From Saprospiraceae bacterium (GTDB taxonomy: Bacteria > Bacteroidota > Bacteroidia > Chitinophagales > Saprospiraceae), in assembly GCA_947441325.1 (NCBI GenBank), contig CANETR010000020.1, forward strand, positions 1 through 10,927: DNA of 10,927 nt. The letters are read 5' to 3'. The notes under the pieces are model-generated. The model saw only the letters and a list, made by a program, of their open reading frames with translations. It was not told the origin of the DNA and did not search any database. The position numbers and the translations under genes are program-made. Shown in pieces: positions 1 through 6,617 of the stretch (position 1 is its first letter; every line of letters starts with the position of its first letter).

Positions 1-1
1 A

Positions 2-1153
2 ACCATGGTTACGGCGGGAATCTTTCTTATCATCAGATCGAACTACCTTTTTGAACTAGCCCCTCTGACAAAAGATATCATTGTTTACATTGGTTTAATA
101 ACCTCACTTTATGGAGCATTCTCTGCGATGCGACAAAATGATATTAAAAAAGTATTGGCTTATTCCACTGTTTCACAACTTGGGCTCATGTTTGTTGCCT
201 TAGGAACAGGTGCTTATACCGTAGCACTATTCCATGTAACTACGCATGCTTTTTTCAAAGCCTTACTATTCCTTTGTGCAGGAAGTATTATCCATGCAAT
301 GCATCATGAACAGGACATCAGAAATATGGGAGGTTTGAAAAAATATATGAAAATCACCCATTTTACATTTCTTATCGGAACCTTGGCTATTACAGGCTTT
401 CCACTCATGTCGGGATTTTTCTCAAAGGATGAAATTATGGCGAGCGCATGGATGTATAGCCCAATCGTTTTTGCCTTGCTTATTGCCGTCATTACAATGA
501 CTTCCATTTATATGTTCCGTCTGTATTTTCTTGTATTCCACGGTACCGAGAGAATGGACGAACACAGTCAGCATCATCTCAAGGAAAATCCAATTGCAAT
601 GACGCTGCCGCTCATACTGTTGGCAATTCTTTCTGTTTTAGGTGGAATCATCAATCTGCCTGGTCTTATATTTCACGGATCAGCACATTGGTTTGATAAA
701 TACCTGAATAAAGGGACCGATGGACTTTCTGCCATACATCCACATCATCCCGAAGCTGCATTTACCTGGGGATTGATGATAGCTGCAAGTGCACTCACCA
801 TTGGAATTCTGCTATGGGCATATAACACTTATGCAAAACAGTTAAAAACTGCTTTGCCTGATTCAGCATTGAAAGGCTGGCAAAAGTTATCTGCATCAAA
901 GCTTTACCTCGATGAGATTTACAATTTCCTTTTTGTTAAACCTGTTGATAAGCTGGCTACATCTGGCTATAAATATTTCGAAGTCGCTATACTCTTAAGG
1001 TCACTTCGTATCTTTCCTAAAGCTTTCGGATTTATGGGAAGCACCGTTTCTAAATTCCAACAAGGTTTTTTAGGAAGCTATATCTTCTGGATGCTCATCG
1101 GCTTAATTTGTTTTATTGGCTATTCAATTATAATTCTACAATTTTGGAACTGA
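2..1153 (+). CDS. nuoL: NADH-quinone oxidoreductase subunit L, C-terminal 383 residues (5'-partial)
   Basis: This is the largest antiporter-like membrane subunit of respiratory complex I, which couples quinone reduction to proton pumping. The reading frame is open at the left edge, so roughly 240 N-terminal residues lie outside, judging by a usual length of about 610-640. Family hallmarks are clear: MRQNDIKKVLAYSTVSQLG at about 128-184, with the broken-helix lysine; HAFFKALLFLCAGS from 245, with its buried lysine codon at 257; and MSGFFSKDEI, with the conserved Asp codon at 428. The C-terminus carries the NuoL-specific extension: a charged amphipathic stretch (KLYLDEIYNFLFVKPVDKLA) and then a final hydrophobic helix ending ILQFWN. 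In the family this long lateral helix clamps the antiporter subunits together. The gene stops with TGA at 1151-1153, inside the start of nuoM. The promoter lies upstream of the window. Confidence 0.96.
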   Translation, partial: TMVTAGIFLIIRSNYLFELAPLTKDIIVYIGLITSLYGAFSAMRQNDIKKVLAYSTVSQLGLMFVALGTGAYTVALFHVTTHAFFKALLFLCAGSIIHAMHHEQDIRNMGGLKKYMKITHFTFLIGTLAITGFPLMSGFFSKDEIMASAWMYSPIVFALLIAVITMTSIYMFRLYFLVFHGTERMDEHSQHHLKENPIAMTLPLILLAILSVLGGIINLPGLIFHGSAHWFDKYLNKGTDGLSAIHPHHPEAAFTWGLMIAASALTIGILLWAYNTYAKQLKTALPDSALKGWQKLSASKLYLDEIYNFLFVKPVDKLATSGYKYFEVAILLRSLRIFPKAFGFMGSTVSKFQQGFLGSYIFWMLIGLICFIGYSIIILQFWN

Positions 1154-2571
1154 TATATATACCACTGATATTAGGATTGATTTCTTTCCTTGTACCGTCC
1201 TCAATTGTCCGACATTTTGGACTGTTGGGATCTTTGGCGATTCTGGGAGTTGTGATAGCTCATGTTGCTGCTTTCGATCCCGCTACAACACATTATGTGC
1301 TCAATCCATCAAAAGTATTTCCATTAGGTCTGACTTTTAAAATGGGTTATGATGCCCTGGGTCTGTTGATGTTAATACTCACTAATGTAACTTTACCACT
1401 GATTTTGTTGTCAAATTACAATAGAGCCTTATCACAAGACCGCGTTTTTCACGCATTGAGCTTTTTTATGCTTTTTGGCTTGAATGGAATTTTCCTTTCG
1501 CTCGATGGAATGCTTTTCTATGTTTTTTGGGAATTAACTTTAGTGCCAATACTATTAATACTCTATTTCTACGGAGAGAAAAATAACAATCCGGTACTTT
1601 TCCGTTTCTTCATCTTCACATTTGCCGGCTCATTAGCCATGCTCATGTCATTTTTTGCTTTGGGCCGACTTGCAGGTAATTTTAGTTATGAAGCACTCTT
1701 AGCTGTTGAATTGAGTCCGCAGATTGGCATTTTGGTAATGATTGGATTTTTATTGGCTTTTGCTGTTAAAATTCCTTTATTCCCTTTCCACAGTTGGCAG
1801 CCATCTACCTATACAAGTTCTCCAATGGCAGGTACAATGCTACTTTCTGCCATTATGTTAAAAATGGCACTTTTTGGAATGATAAAATGGATGATACCAC
1901 TTTGTGCCGAGGTCAAAGAACTTGCTGCCTGGACAATAATGATCCTGAGCGTTATAGGAATTGTTTATGGAGCAATTATCGCCATCAGGCAAAATGATAT
2001 AAAAGTGCTCTTTGCTTATGCATCACTAAGCCATTTGGGCATTATTACTGCTGGCATCGCCGTCTTTAATGATGAAGCACTTTTTGGAGCCTGTATTCAA
2101 ATGCTCAACCATAGCCTTTTGTCTGTAGGTATGTTCTTGGTTGCCGATATTCTCGAACAGCGTTTAAAATCCAAAAATTTGAGCGATATGGGCGGTGTTG
2201 CCAAATTGGCACCAATATTTGGATTTTGGTTTGCAGTCATTACACTGGCCTCTGTTTCAGTGCCATTCTCAGCCGGCTTTATCGGAGAATTTGTAATTCT
2301 TTACGAGGTCTTTAATTTCGACATCGCAATGGGTATTCTCTCTGCAACTACCCTGGTTTTTGGCGCAGTTTTTATGATTCGGGCTTTTCAACTCAGTATG
2401 TTCGGGTTTCCAAAGATTGAATCTTTTAAAGATTTGACTATAAATGAATTGGCTGTATTTCTCCTCTTGGGAGCTATGATACTTTTTCTGGGTGTTTTTC
2501 CTCAGTTATTAAAAGACTTTATGGAGCCCTGTCTTAATAATATTGTGAACAGTATAGCCTCTAAACCCTAA
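1144..2571 (+). CDS. nuoM: NADH-quinone oxidoreductase subunit M
   Basis: This is the second antiporter-like subunit of complex I, an integral membrane protein with about 14 helices. With the start used here it has 475 residues. Visible marks are VFWELTLVPILLILYFYG, with the essential Glu at 130; AVKIPLFPFHSW, with Lys209; MLKMALFG, with Lys240; and the second-half motif NDIKVLFAYASLSHLG. The spacing of Glu and the two Lys matches E144/K234/K265 of the E. coli protein. The start is uncertain. No in-frame ATG occurs before the one in FKMGYDALG, which is far too late. I chose TTG at 1144, which gives MELIYIPLILG, a normal N-terminus for the family, and a 10-bp overlap with nuoL. TTG at 1108 would add 12 residues and make the overlap 46 bp. 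No Shine-Dalgarno sequence is visible, so translation probably depends on coupling to nuoL. The loop reads WQPSTYTSSP, whereas I recall relatives having an Asp after WQP. Confidence 0.95.
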   Translation: MELIYIPLILGLISFLVPSSIVRHFGLLGSLAILGVVIAHVAAFDPATTHYVLNPSKVFPLGLTFKMGYDALGLLMLILTNVTLPLILLSNYNRALSQDRVFHALSFFMLFGLNGIFLSLDGMLFYVFWELTLVPILLILYFYGEKNNNPVLFRFFIFTFAGSLAMLMSFFALGRLAGNFSYEALLAVELSPQIGILVMIGFLLAFAVKIPLFPFHSWQPSTYTSSPMAGTMLLSAIMLKMALFGMIKWMIPLCAEVKELAAWTIMILSVIGIVYGAIIAIRQNDIKVLFAYASLSHLGIITAGIAVFNDEALFGACIQMLNHSLLSVGMFLVADILEQRLKSKNLSDMGGVAKLAPIFGFWFAVITLASVSVPFSAGFIGEFVILYEVFNFDIAMGILSATTLVFGAVFMIRAFQLSMFGFPKIESFKDLTINELAVFLLLGAMILFLGVFPQLLKDFMEPCLNNIVNSIASKP

Positions 2572-2604
2572 TGGTAAATTATCAGCTATAATATTTCAAG
2601 ATAA

Positions 2605-3963
2605 ATGGATTCAATAATCATCATATTTTTAAGTGCAATCATAGGCCTTTTTGCCGGAATGTCGGACAAGCCAATGCGCTCTTTAGTTATTTCAATGATT
2701 GGCTTAGTTGCAGCGGCAATCTTATTTCTTTTTCAAGGTCAATATGTATCGCCATTGGTTAAGTACAATATTCTTAATTTTGGAAAGGATGAGGTTAAAT
2801 TTGCACTTCTTTGCATAGGACTGACTTTTACTATCTTAATTGCAGGCTATGATAAAGTGAGCAAGCATAAGTCCAATTCGGCCGATATCATGTCTTTGAT
2901 ACTCTTTTCGCTCTGTGGAGCCCTCATACTAATCGGATTCAGCGACCTATCCATGTTTTTCCTTGGCTTAGAAATTCTATCTATTCCACTTTACGTACTT
3001 GCTGGTTCGAACAAAGAAAATCTAAATTCGGTAGAAGCGTCTATAAAATATTTCTTTACGGGCAGCTTCTTTACCTGCTTTCTTCTTTTAGGAATCGCCT
3101 TGATTTATGGAGCTACAGGGACCTTTGATCTTTCAACAATGCAAGAACTCATCATAGAAGGCAGCTATTCAAAAGCTATGCTTTTTGTTGGCGTGTTTCT
3201 GATTGCTGCGTCTATGCTTTTCAAAGTAGGTGCCGTGCCTTTTCATTTTTGGGGTCCCGATGTATATCAGGGTAGTCCCGATAACATTACGGCCTTTATG
3301 GCCTCGGTGGTTAAAATAGCTATGCTATTTACATTTTATAAGTTTTTTAGTACTATCTTCTCAAGCCTATTCAGTTTCTGGTCAGGACTTGTTTATATAG
3401 CTATAGTTTTGTCACTATTCATCGGATATCTTGCCGCACTAAAACAAGAATACTATAAGCGATTAATTGCCTATTCCAGTATCACGCATTCTGCCTTTGC
3501 ACTTTTTGCCTTGTTAAATATACAGAATGGTGCAGCTTCAGATCTATTCATATTCACTGTTGGTTACGGTTTTTCAGTCGTTGCCCTCATAACAGTTTCT
3601 ATGGCAGGATTGAACGAAGAAGATAAAATTTCTAACCTGAAAGGAATTGGAAGAAAATATCCAATCGTTGGTGCTCTTTTTGTTTTTGCCTTGCTTTCAT
3701 TGACCGGAATACCACCATTCACAGGGTTTTTTGGTAAGACTTTGCTCTTTTACAATGTTTTTACCACTTATCCATTGTTGGTGCTATTTGGTTTAATCAG
3801 TACTGCTATTGGCGGATATTTTTATGTCAACCTTATTTTTACAAGTTTCTCAGACGATGCCCAACAAAATACAATGGTACTCAAACCAACGCATCAGCTG
3901 GTGCTGCTGCTATGCGGGTTTTTTATCTTGTGTGGTTGGCTAATAATGCTTTTGCCTAATTAA
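2605..3963 (+). CDS. nuoN: NADH-quinone oxidoreductase subunit N
   Basis: This is the third antiporter-like subunit of complex I, 452 residues, almost entirely hydrophobic helices. Conserved charged residues are in place: Glu123 in GLEILSIPLYVLAG, Lys207 in LFKVGAVPFHFWGPDVYQGSP, and Lys237 in SVVKIAMLF. The 30-residue gap between the two Lys equals that of K217/K247 in E. coli NuoN. The second half carries YYKRLIAYSSITHSAFAL and LTGIPPFTGFFGK, both NuoN signatures. It starts with ATG 33 bp after nuoM, with no Shine-Dalgarno sequence and no separate promoter that I can see, so it is read from the nuo operon. It is the usual last gene of that operon. It ends 5 bp from the stop of the convergent leucine-rich-repeat gene. 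Confidence 0.96.
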   Translation: MDSIIIIFLSAIIGLFAGMSDKPMRSLVISMIGLVAAAILFLFQGQYVSPLVKYNILNFGKDEVKFALLCIGLTFTILIAGYDKVSKHKSNSADIMSLILFSLCGALILIGFSDLSMFFLGLEILSIPLYVLAGSNKENLNSVEASIKYFFTGSFFTCFLLLGIALIYGATGTFDLSTMQELIIEGSYSKAMLFVGVFLIAASMLFKVGAVPFHFWGPDVYQGSPDNITAFMASVVKIAMLFTFYKFFSTIFSSLFSFWSGLVYIAIVLSLFIGYLAALKQEYYKRLIAYSSITHSAFALFALLNIQNGAASDLFIFTVGYGFSVVALITVSMAGLNEEDKISNLKGIGRKYPIVGALFVFALLSLTGIPPFTGFFGKTLLFYNVFTTYPLLVLFGLISTAIGGYFYVNLIFTSFSDDAQQNTMVLKPTHQLVLLLCGFFILCGWLIMLLPN

Positions 3964-3975
3964 ATAGGCTATTTA
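3961..3975. terminator. Small AT-rich inverted repeat shared by two convergent stop codons
   Basis: TAAATA-GGC-TATTTA is a perfect 6-bp inverted repeat with a 3-base loop. It contains the TAA of nuoN and the complementary TAG of the leucine-rich-repeat gene. The stem is all A/T and no U-tract of useful length follows on either strand, so it would be a weak terminator at best. It is recorded because it is the only structured element between the two convergent genes. Confidence 0.2.
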
Positions 3976-4829
3976 TCTGATTGTTTCAATTTTTCGGGCA
4001 ACACAATTATTTTCAAGGAGGGCATATTTAATATGACTTCAGGGATTTCAGCTATTGGATTTTCATCCAGATATAGTGCTTCCAGGCATTCCAACGCTGC
4101 AATTGTTTCGGGAATTTTTGTTAAATCATTGGATGATAAATTAAGCACTTTTAATTTTTTTAAATTTCCAATCCCATCCGGAATACTTTGCAATTGATTG
4201 TAGTAGATATTCAGTACTTCTAAGTCACTCAATTTAGTAATTTCCTCAGGCAGTTCCTTCAGCTCATTGTGCTGAAGATCCAATACCTTTAAGCCAGTCA
4301 TAAATTTTACAGAAGCGCTTAATTCAGTCAGACAGTTATTGGCAAAATTGAGCACAGATAGATTTTTTATAAGAGCAATCTCTCTTGGCAATTCCTTGAA
4401 TAGGTTATTACTCAGATTAAGCTCATCAAGCTCCTTCAAATCAGCTAAAGTGCTAACAGCTTCATCCAACATATTATTACTCAGGTCCAGTTTTTTAAAT
4501 TGTTTTAGTTGACCAATTGAGGGATGGACTTCAACGAGCTTGCATCCGCTAATTTTCAACTCTTTTAAGTTCTTTAGAAAGAACAGGTGATCCGGAATCA
4601 AAATAAGTTCTTTTTTGCTGATTTCATAGCTAAGCACTTTATGCAAGAATTTATCAAATTCCATTTCAATGCAAAGTTCCAATAAGGCATCGTTATAAAG
4701 CAACATTTTATAAACATTATGATGCTTTTGAGGAGACCAATTATGACTTTTCATAATGGAGATGGCAACACGATGATTATCCGGATTGCTACTTTTCAAT
4801 AGTTGCATTAGCTGATCATAATGCTTCAT
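3969..4829 (-). CDS. Cytosolic leucine-rich-repeat protein
   Basis: The protein has 286 residues. Residues 1-70 are a polar, probably helical N-terminal part. Residues 72-84 (KKELILIPDHLFF) look like a half repeat. Then come eight repeats of exactly 23 residues (85-107, 108-130, then every 23 up to 268) and an 18-residue C-terminal cap. The unit follows LxxLxxLxLxxNxLxxLPxxIxx, the bacterial and Shoc2-like type, which builds a curved solenoid used for protein binding. There is no signal peptide, membrane segment, catalytic domain or surface-anchoring signal, so a cytoplasmic scaffold or partner-binding role is likely, but the partner is unknown. ATG at 4827-4829 is the natural start. The gene lies just downstream of the thiolase terminator and I see no TAnnTTTG box in the 30-odd bases between, so its transcription may depend on read-through or on an unrecognised promoter. 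Confidence 0.9.
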   Translation of the reverse strand: MKHYDQLMQLLKSSNPDNHRVAISIMKSHNWSPQKHHNVYKMLLYNDALLELCIEMEFDKFLHKVLSYEISKKELILIPDHLFFLKNLKELKISGCKLVEVHPSIGQLKQFKKLDLSNNMLDEAVSTLADLKELDELNLSNNLFKELPREIALIKNLSVLNFANNCLTELSASVKFMTGLKVLDLQHNELKELPEEITKLSDLEVLNIYYNQLQSIPDGIGNLKKLKVLNLSSNDLTKIPETIAALECLEALYLDENPIAEIPEVILNMPSLKIIVLPEKLKQSDK

Positions 4830-4851
4830 AAAATGTATTCACTTAGGATTT

Positions 4852-4888
4852 AAAATAAAAAAACGCAGTATCGTAATAATACTGCGTT
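4852..4888 (-). terminator. Rho-independent terminator of the acetyl-CoA acetyltransferase gene
   Basis: AACGCAGTAT (4862-4871) and ATACTGCGTT (4879-4888) form a perfect 10-bp stem with a 7-base loop. Reading on the minus strand, the stem runs into a T-tract (seven T, A, then four T) between 4863 and 4852. It lies 22 bp after the thiolase stop codon, in the right orientation. The plus strand has no T-tract after the hairpin, so it acts in one direction only. Confidence 0.88.
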
Positions 4889-4910
4889 GATATTGATATA
4901 GAATTTAATA

Positions 4911-6095
4911 TTAAAGCATTTCTACAATGATAGCAGATGCGCCACCTCCACCATTACAGATTGAGGCCATACCACGTTTGCCGCCTTTTTGTTTCAATAC
5001 GGATAATAGTGTAATTACAATTCGGCAGCCCGACATGCCAATTGGGTGTCCCATTGCTACAGCACCACCAAAGACATTGATTTTATCATGGCTGATGCCC
5101 ATTTCTTTCATGTTGGCTAGTGCTACAACAGAAAATGCCTCATTTAATTCAAAAAAGTCAATGTCTGACAATTTTAAACCAGATTTATCCAGGGCTTTTT
5201 GCATTGCTAAGGCCGGAGTAGTTGTAAACCAAACAGGCTCCTGAGAAGCATCGGCAAAACTGACTATTTTTGCAATTGGTTTTAGGCCTAGCTCTGCGCA
5301 TTTTTCTTTGCTCATTAGTACCACAGCTGCAGCACCATCATTGATTTTTGAGGCATTGATGGCAGTCACAGTGCCGTCTTTTTTGAAAACCGCACGGCCT
5401 TTTTTTACACTCTCAAGATCGGTGATGCGGGCATTGTCAACCTCTTCATCTTTGCTGATAACAACTGTACCTTTTGGACCTGCAATTTCGACATTGACCA
5501 ACTCGTCGTTGAAATAACCGTTTGCATAAGCAGTGCGGGCACGTTCATAAGAAGCATGTGCGTAGGCATCCTGCTCGTCTTTGCTGATGTTTTTGCCATC
5601 GGCACAAACTTCGCCACAAACACCCATCATGTCTCCACTGTATGGATCCTGAAGGCCGTCGCGCACAATAGCATCAAGGATTTGTCCATTGCCGTATTTG
5701 ATTCCTGTGCGACCGCTAGGAAGATAGTGCGGTGCATTGCTCATGCTTTCCATACCACCTGCAACTACTGCATCGTTATCGCCAAGCATAATTGACTGAG
5801 CTCCCAACATGATTGCCTTCATTCCAGATGCGCAAACTTTATTTACTGTTGTACATGGTGTTGCAGTTGAAAGTCCTGCCCCTAGAATAGCCTGTTTGGT
5901 AGGTGCCTGACCAACGTTGGCCTGCAGTACATTGCCCATATAGGCTTCAGTTACAAGATTTGCATCGATGCCAGCACGGTCAACAGCTGCTTTAATGGCA
6001 GTTTTACCCAATTCTACTGCGCTAACTCCGCTTAACACTCCACCAAGATTGCCAATTGGCGTCCTTGCAACCGAAACAATATATACTTCTTTCAT
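4911..6095 (-). CDS. Acetyl-CoA C-acetyltransferase (thiolase II)
   Basis: This 394-residue enzyme condenses two acetyl-CoA to acetoacetyl-CoA, or cleaves it in reverse. It is a soluble enzyme of ketone-body, butyrate/PHB or fatty-acid metabolism. All thiolase residues are visible: nucleophile Cys88 in NKVCASGMKA, the NEAF motif at 318-321, His350 in GGAVAMGHPIGMSG, and Cys380 in CNGGGGA. These agree within one residue with Cys88/His349/Cys379 of E. coli AtoB. By eye, the segments around VRDGLQDPY, EQDAYA and IVSFADASQEP resemble mitochondrial ACAT1 more than AtoB, which supports a biosynthetic or short-chain role over long-chain FadA. The GTVTAxNAS loop reads GTVTAINASKINDG, with Ile and Lys where many members have Gly. 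The gene stands alone, with a likely promoter at 6144-6151 and its own terminator. Such genes are usually labelled atoB, phaA or thl. The physiological direction cannot be told from here. Confidence 0.95.
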   Translation of the reverse strand: MKEVYIVSVARTPIGNLGGVLSGVSAVELGKTAIKAAVDRAGIDANLVTEAYMGNVLQANVGQAPTKQAILGAGLSTATPCTTVNKVCASGMKAIMLGAQSIMLGDNDAVVAGGMESMSNAPHYLPSGRTGIKYGNGQILDAIVRDGLQDPYSGDMMGVCGEVCADGKNISKDEQDAYAHASYERARTAYANGYFNDELVNVEIAGPKGTVVISKDEEVDNARITDLESVKKGRAVFKKDGTVTAINASKINDGAAAVVLMSKEKCAELGLKPIAKIVSFADASQEPVWFTTTPALAMQKALDKSGLKLSDIDFFELNEAFSVVALANMKEMGISHDKINVFGGAVAMGHPIGMSGCRIVITLLSVLKQKGGKRGMASICNGGGGASAIIVEML

Positions 6096-6143
6096 AATGA
6101 GTTTTTTATGATTTTATAATTAAATATTACTTGTATTTTGCTG

Positions 6144-6151
6144 CGAAGATA
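6144..6151 (-). promoter_or_regulatory. Probable -7 box for the acetyl-CoA acetyltransferase gene
   Basis: On the minus strand the sequence is TATCTTCG, one base off the Bacteroidota TAnnTTTG consensus. It lies about 49 bp upstream of the ATG and would give a leader of around 40 bases. No clear TTTG -33 element sits at the usual 17-23 bp, so this is a one-box call. Confidence 0.45.
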
Positions 6152-6176
6152 AACAATTTTTGCAATTTTGTTTGAA

Positions 6177-6275
6177 GAATGGGGGAGGAAAGAGTGAAAA
6201 GAGGAAAGAATGAAAGAGGAAAGAATGAACCGAGGCTATGCCGAGCTCCACGAAGTGAAAGAGGAAAGAATCGAA
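6177..6275. repeat. Purine-rich ~15-bp tandem repeat with an inserted GC-richer segment
   Basis: The unit GAGGAAAGAATGAA occurs as an imperfect copy at 6185, exact copies at 6201 and 6216, and a partial copy at 6261. The spacings are 16, 15 and 45 bp, the last being three times 15. From 6177 to 6229 the plus strand is all purine except four T. The 31 bases between the third and fourth copies (6230-6260) break the pattern. They contain CCGAGG, GGC-TAT-GCC and GAGCTC, and are visibly richer in G+C than their surroundings. I see no open reading frame or gene here. Confidence 0.8.
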
Positions 6276-6318
6276 GAAGGTAATAGGAAATTCCTCGTTA
6301 TTAGTTCATATTCTTGCG

Positions 6319-6381
6319 TCTCAAATCTAGCATCTCAAATCTAACATCTCAAGTCTAATGTCTAAAGTCTAGCGTCTAAAA
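6319..6381. repeat. Seven-base tandem repeat array, block 1 (nine units)
   Basis: Nine consecutive 7-base units run without a gap, each beginning TCT: TCTCAAA, TCTAGCA, TCTCAAA, TCTAACA, TCTCAAG, TCTAATG, TCTAAAG, TCTAGCG, TCTAAAA. The first six also alternate between TCTC and TCTA types, giving a 14-base higher-order period. Seven is not a multiple of three, so the array is not a coding repeat. The TCTAR units place TAA or TAG in changing frames on the plus strand. Confidence 0.9.
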
Positions 6382-6382
6382 T

Positions 6383-6483
6383 AGAAGTTGATTGTTGATG
6401 GTTTGGAGGTTGATGGTTTATTACTGAAAATCTGAAGTCTGTAAAAGAAGTTGATGGTTGATGGTTTGGAGGTTGATGGTTTT
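6383..6483. repeat. Duplicated 38-bp GTTGATG-rich unit around two TCT heptads
   Basis: Copy 1 (6383-6420) and copy 2 (6446-6483) differ at one internal base and at the last base. Each starts AGAAGTTGAT and is itself made of GTTGATG-like 7-base pieces (GTTGATT, GTTGATG, GTTTGGA, then G, then GTTGATG). Between the copies sit two more TCT-type heptads (TCTGAAG and TCTGTAA at 6431-6444). Weaker GTT-type units (GTTGATA, GTTAATT, GTTAATG, GTTGTTA) continue to about 6530. No coding potential is seen. Confidence 0.85.
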
Positions 6484-6559
6484 TGGTTAAGAAGTTGATA
6501 GTTAATTATTTATAGGTTAATGGTTGTTAAGATATTTGTTAATAGTTTAGTGTGTAATG

Positions 6560-6615
6560 TCTAAAGTCTAAAATCAAACATCTCAAGTCTCAAGTCTAGT
6601 ATCTCAAATCTATTA
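6560..6615. repeat. Seven-base tandem repeat array, block 2 (eight units), abutting the MurU-like gene
   Basis: Eight units in exact 7-base phase: TCTAAAG, TCTAAAA, TCAAACA, TCTCAAG, TCTCAAG, TCTAGTA, TCTCAAA, TCTATTA. The last ends two bases before the ATG at 6618, so the array forms the immediate leader of the nucleotidyltransferase gene. It belongs to the same family as the block at 6319-6381. I find no TAnnTTTG promoter box inside it. The nearest resemblance upstream is GATATTTG near 6531. Confidence 0.9.
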
Positions 6616-6617
6616 AA

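Noticed and set aside
304..507. Minus-strand small frame inside nuoL, and a similar plus-strand frame at 1794-1997 inside nuoM
   Set aside because: Both are out-of-frame shadows of strongly conserved membrane-protein genes.
1051..1153. Frameshift or sequencing error at the nuoL/nuoM junction
   Set aside because: Both proteins are intact through their conserved ends. The overlap is explained by a TTG start without invoking an indel.
4927..5795. Several plus-strand open frames opposite the acetyl-CoA acetyltransferase
   Set aside because: They are antisense to a fully conserved thiolase and have no recognisable motifs. They follow from its codon composition.
6281..6303. Imperfect palindrome TAATA-GGAA-A-TTCC-tcgt-TATTA as an operator
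   Set aside because: It has a four-base one-sided bulge and sits amid repeats, and no regulator gene or second copy is seen. There is not enough to call a site.
6319..6615. CRISPR-like array
   Set aside because: The repeats are 7 bases long and contiguous, with no unique spacers of uniform length and no cas gene in the window.
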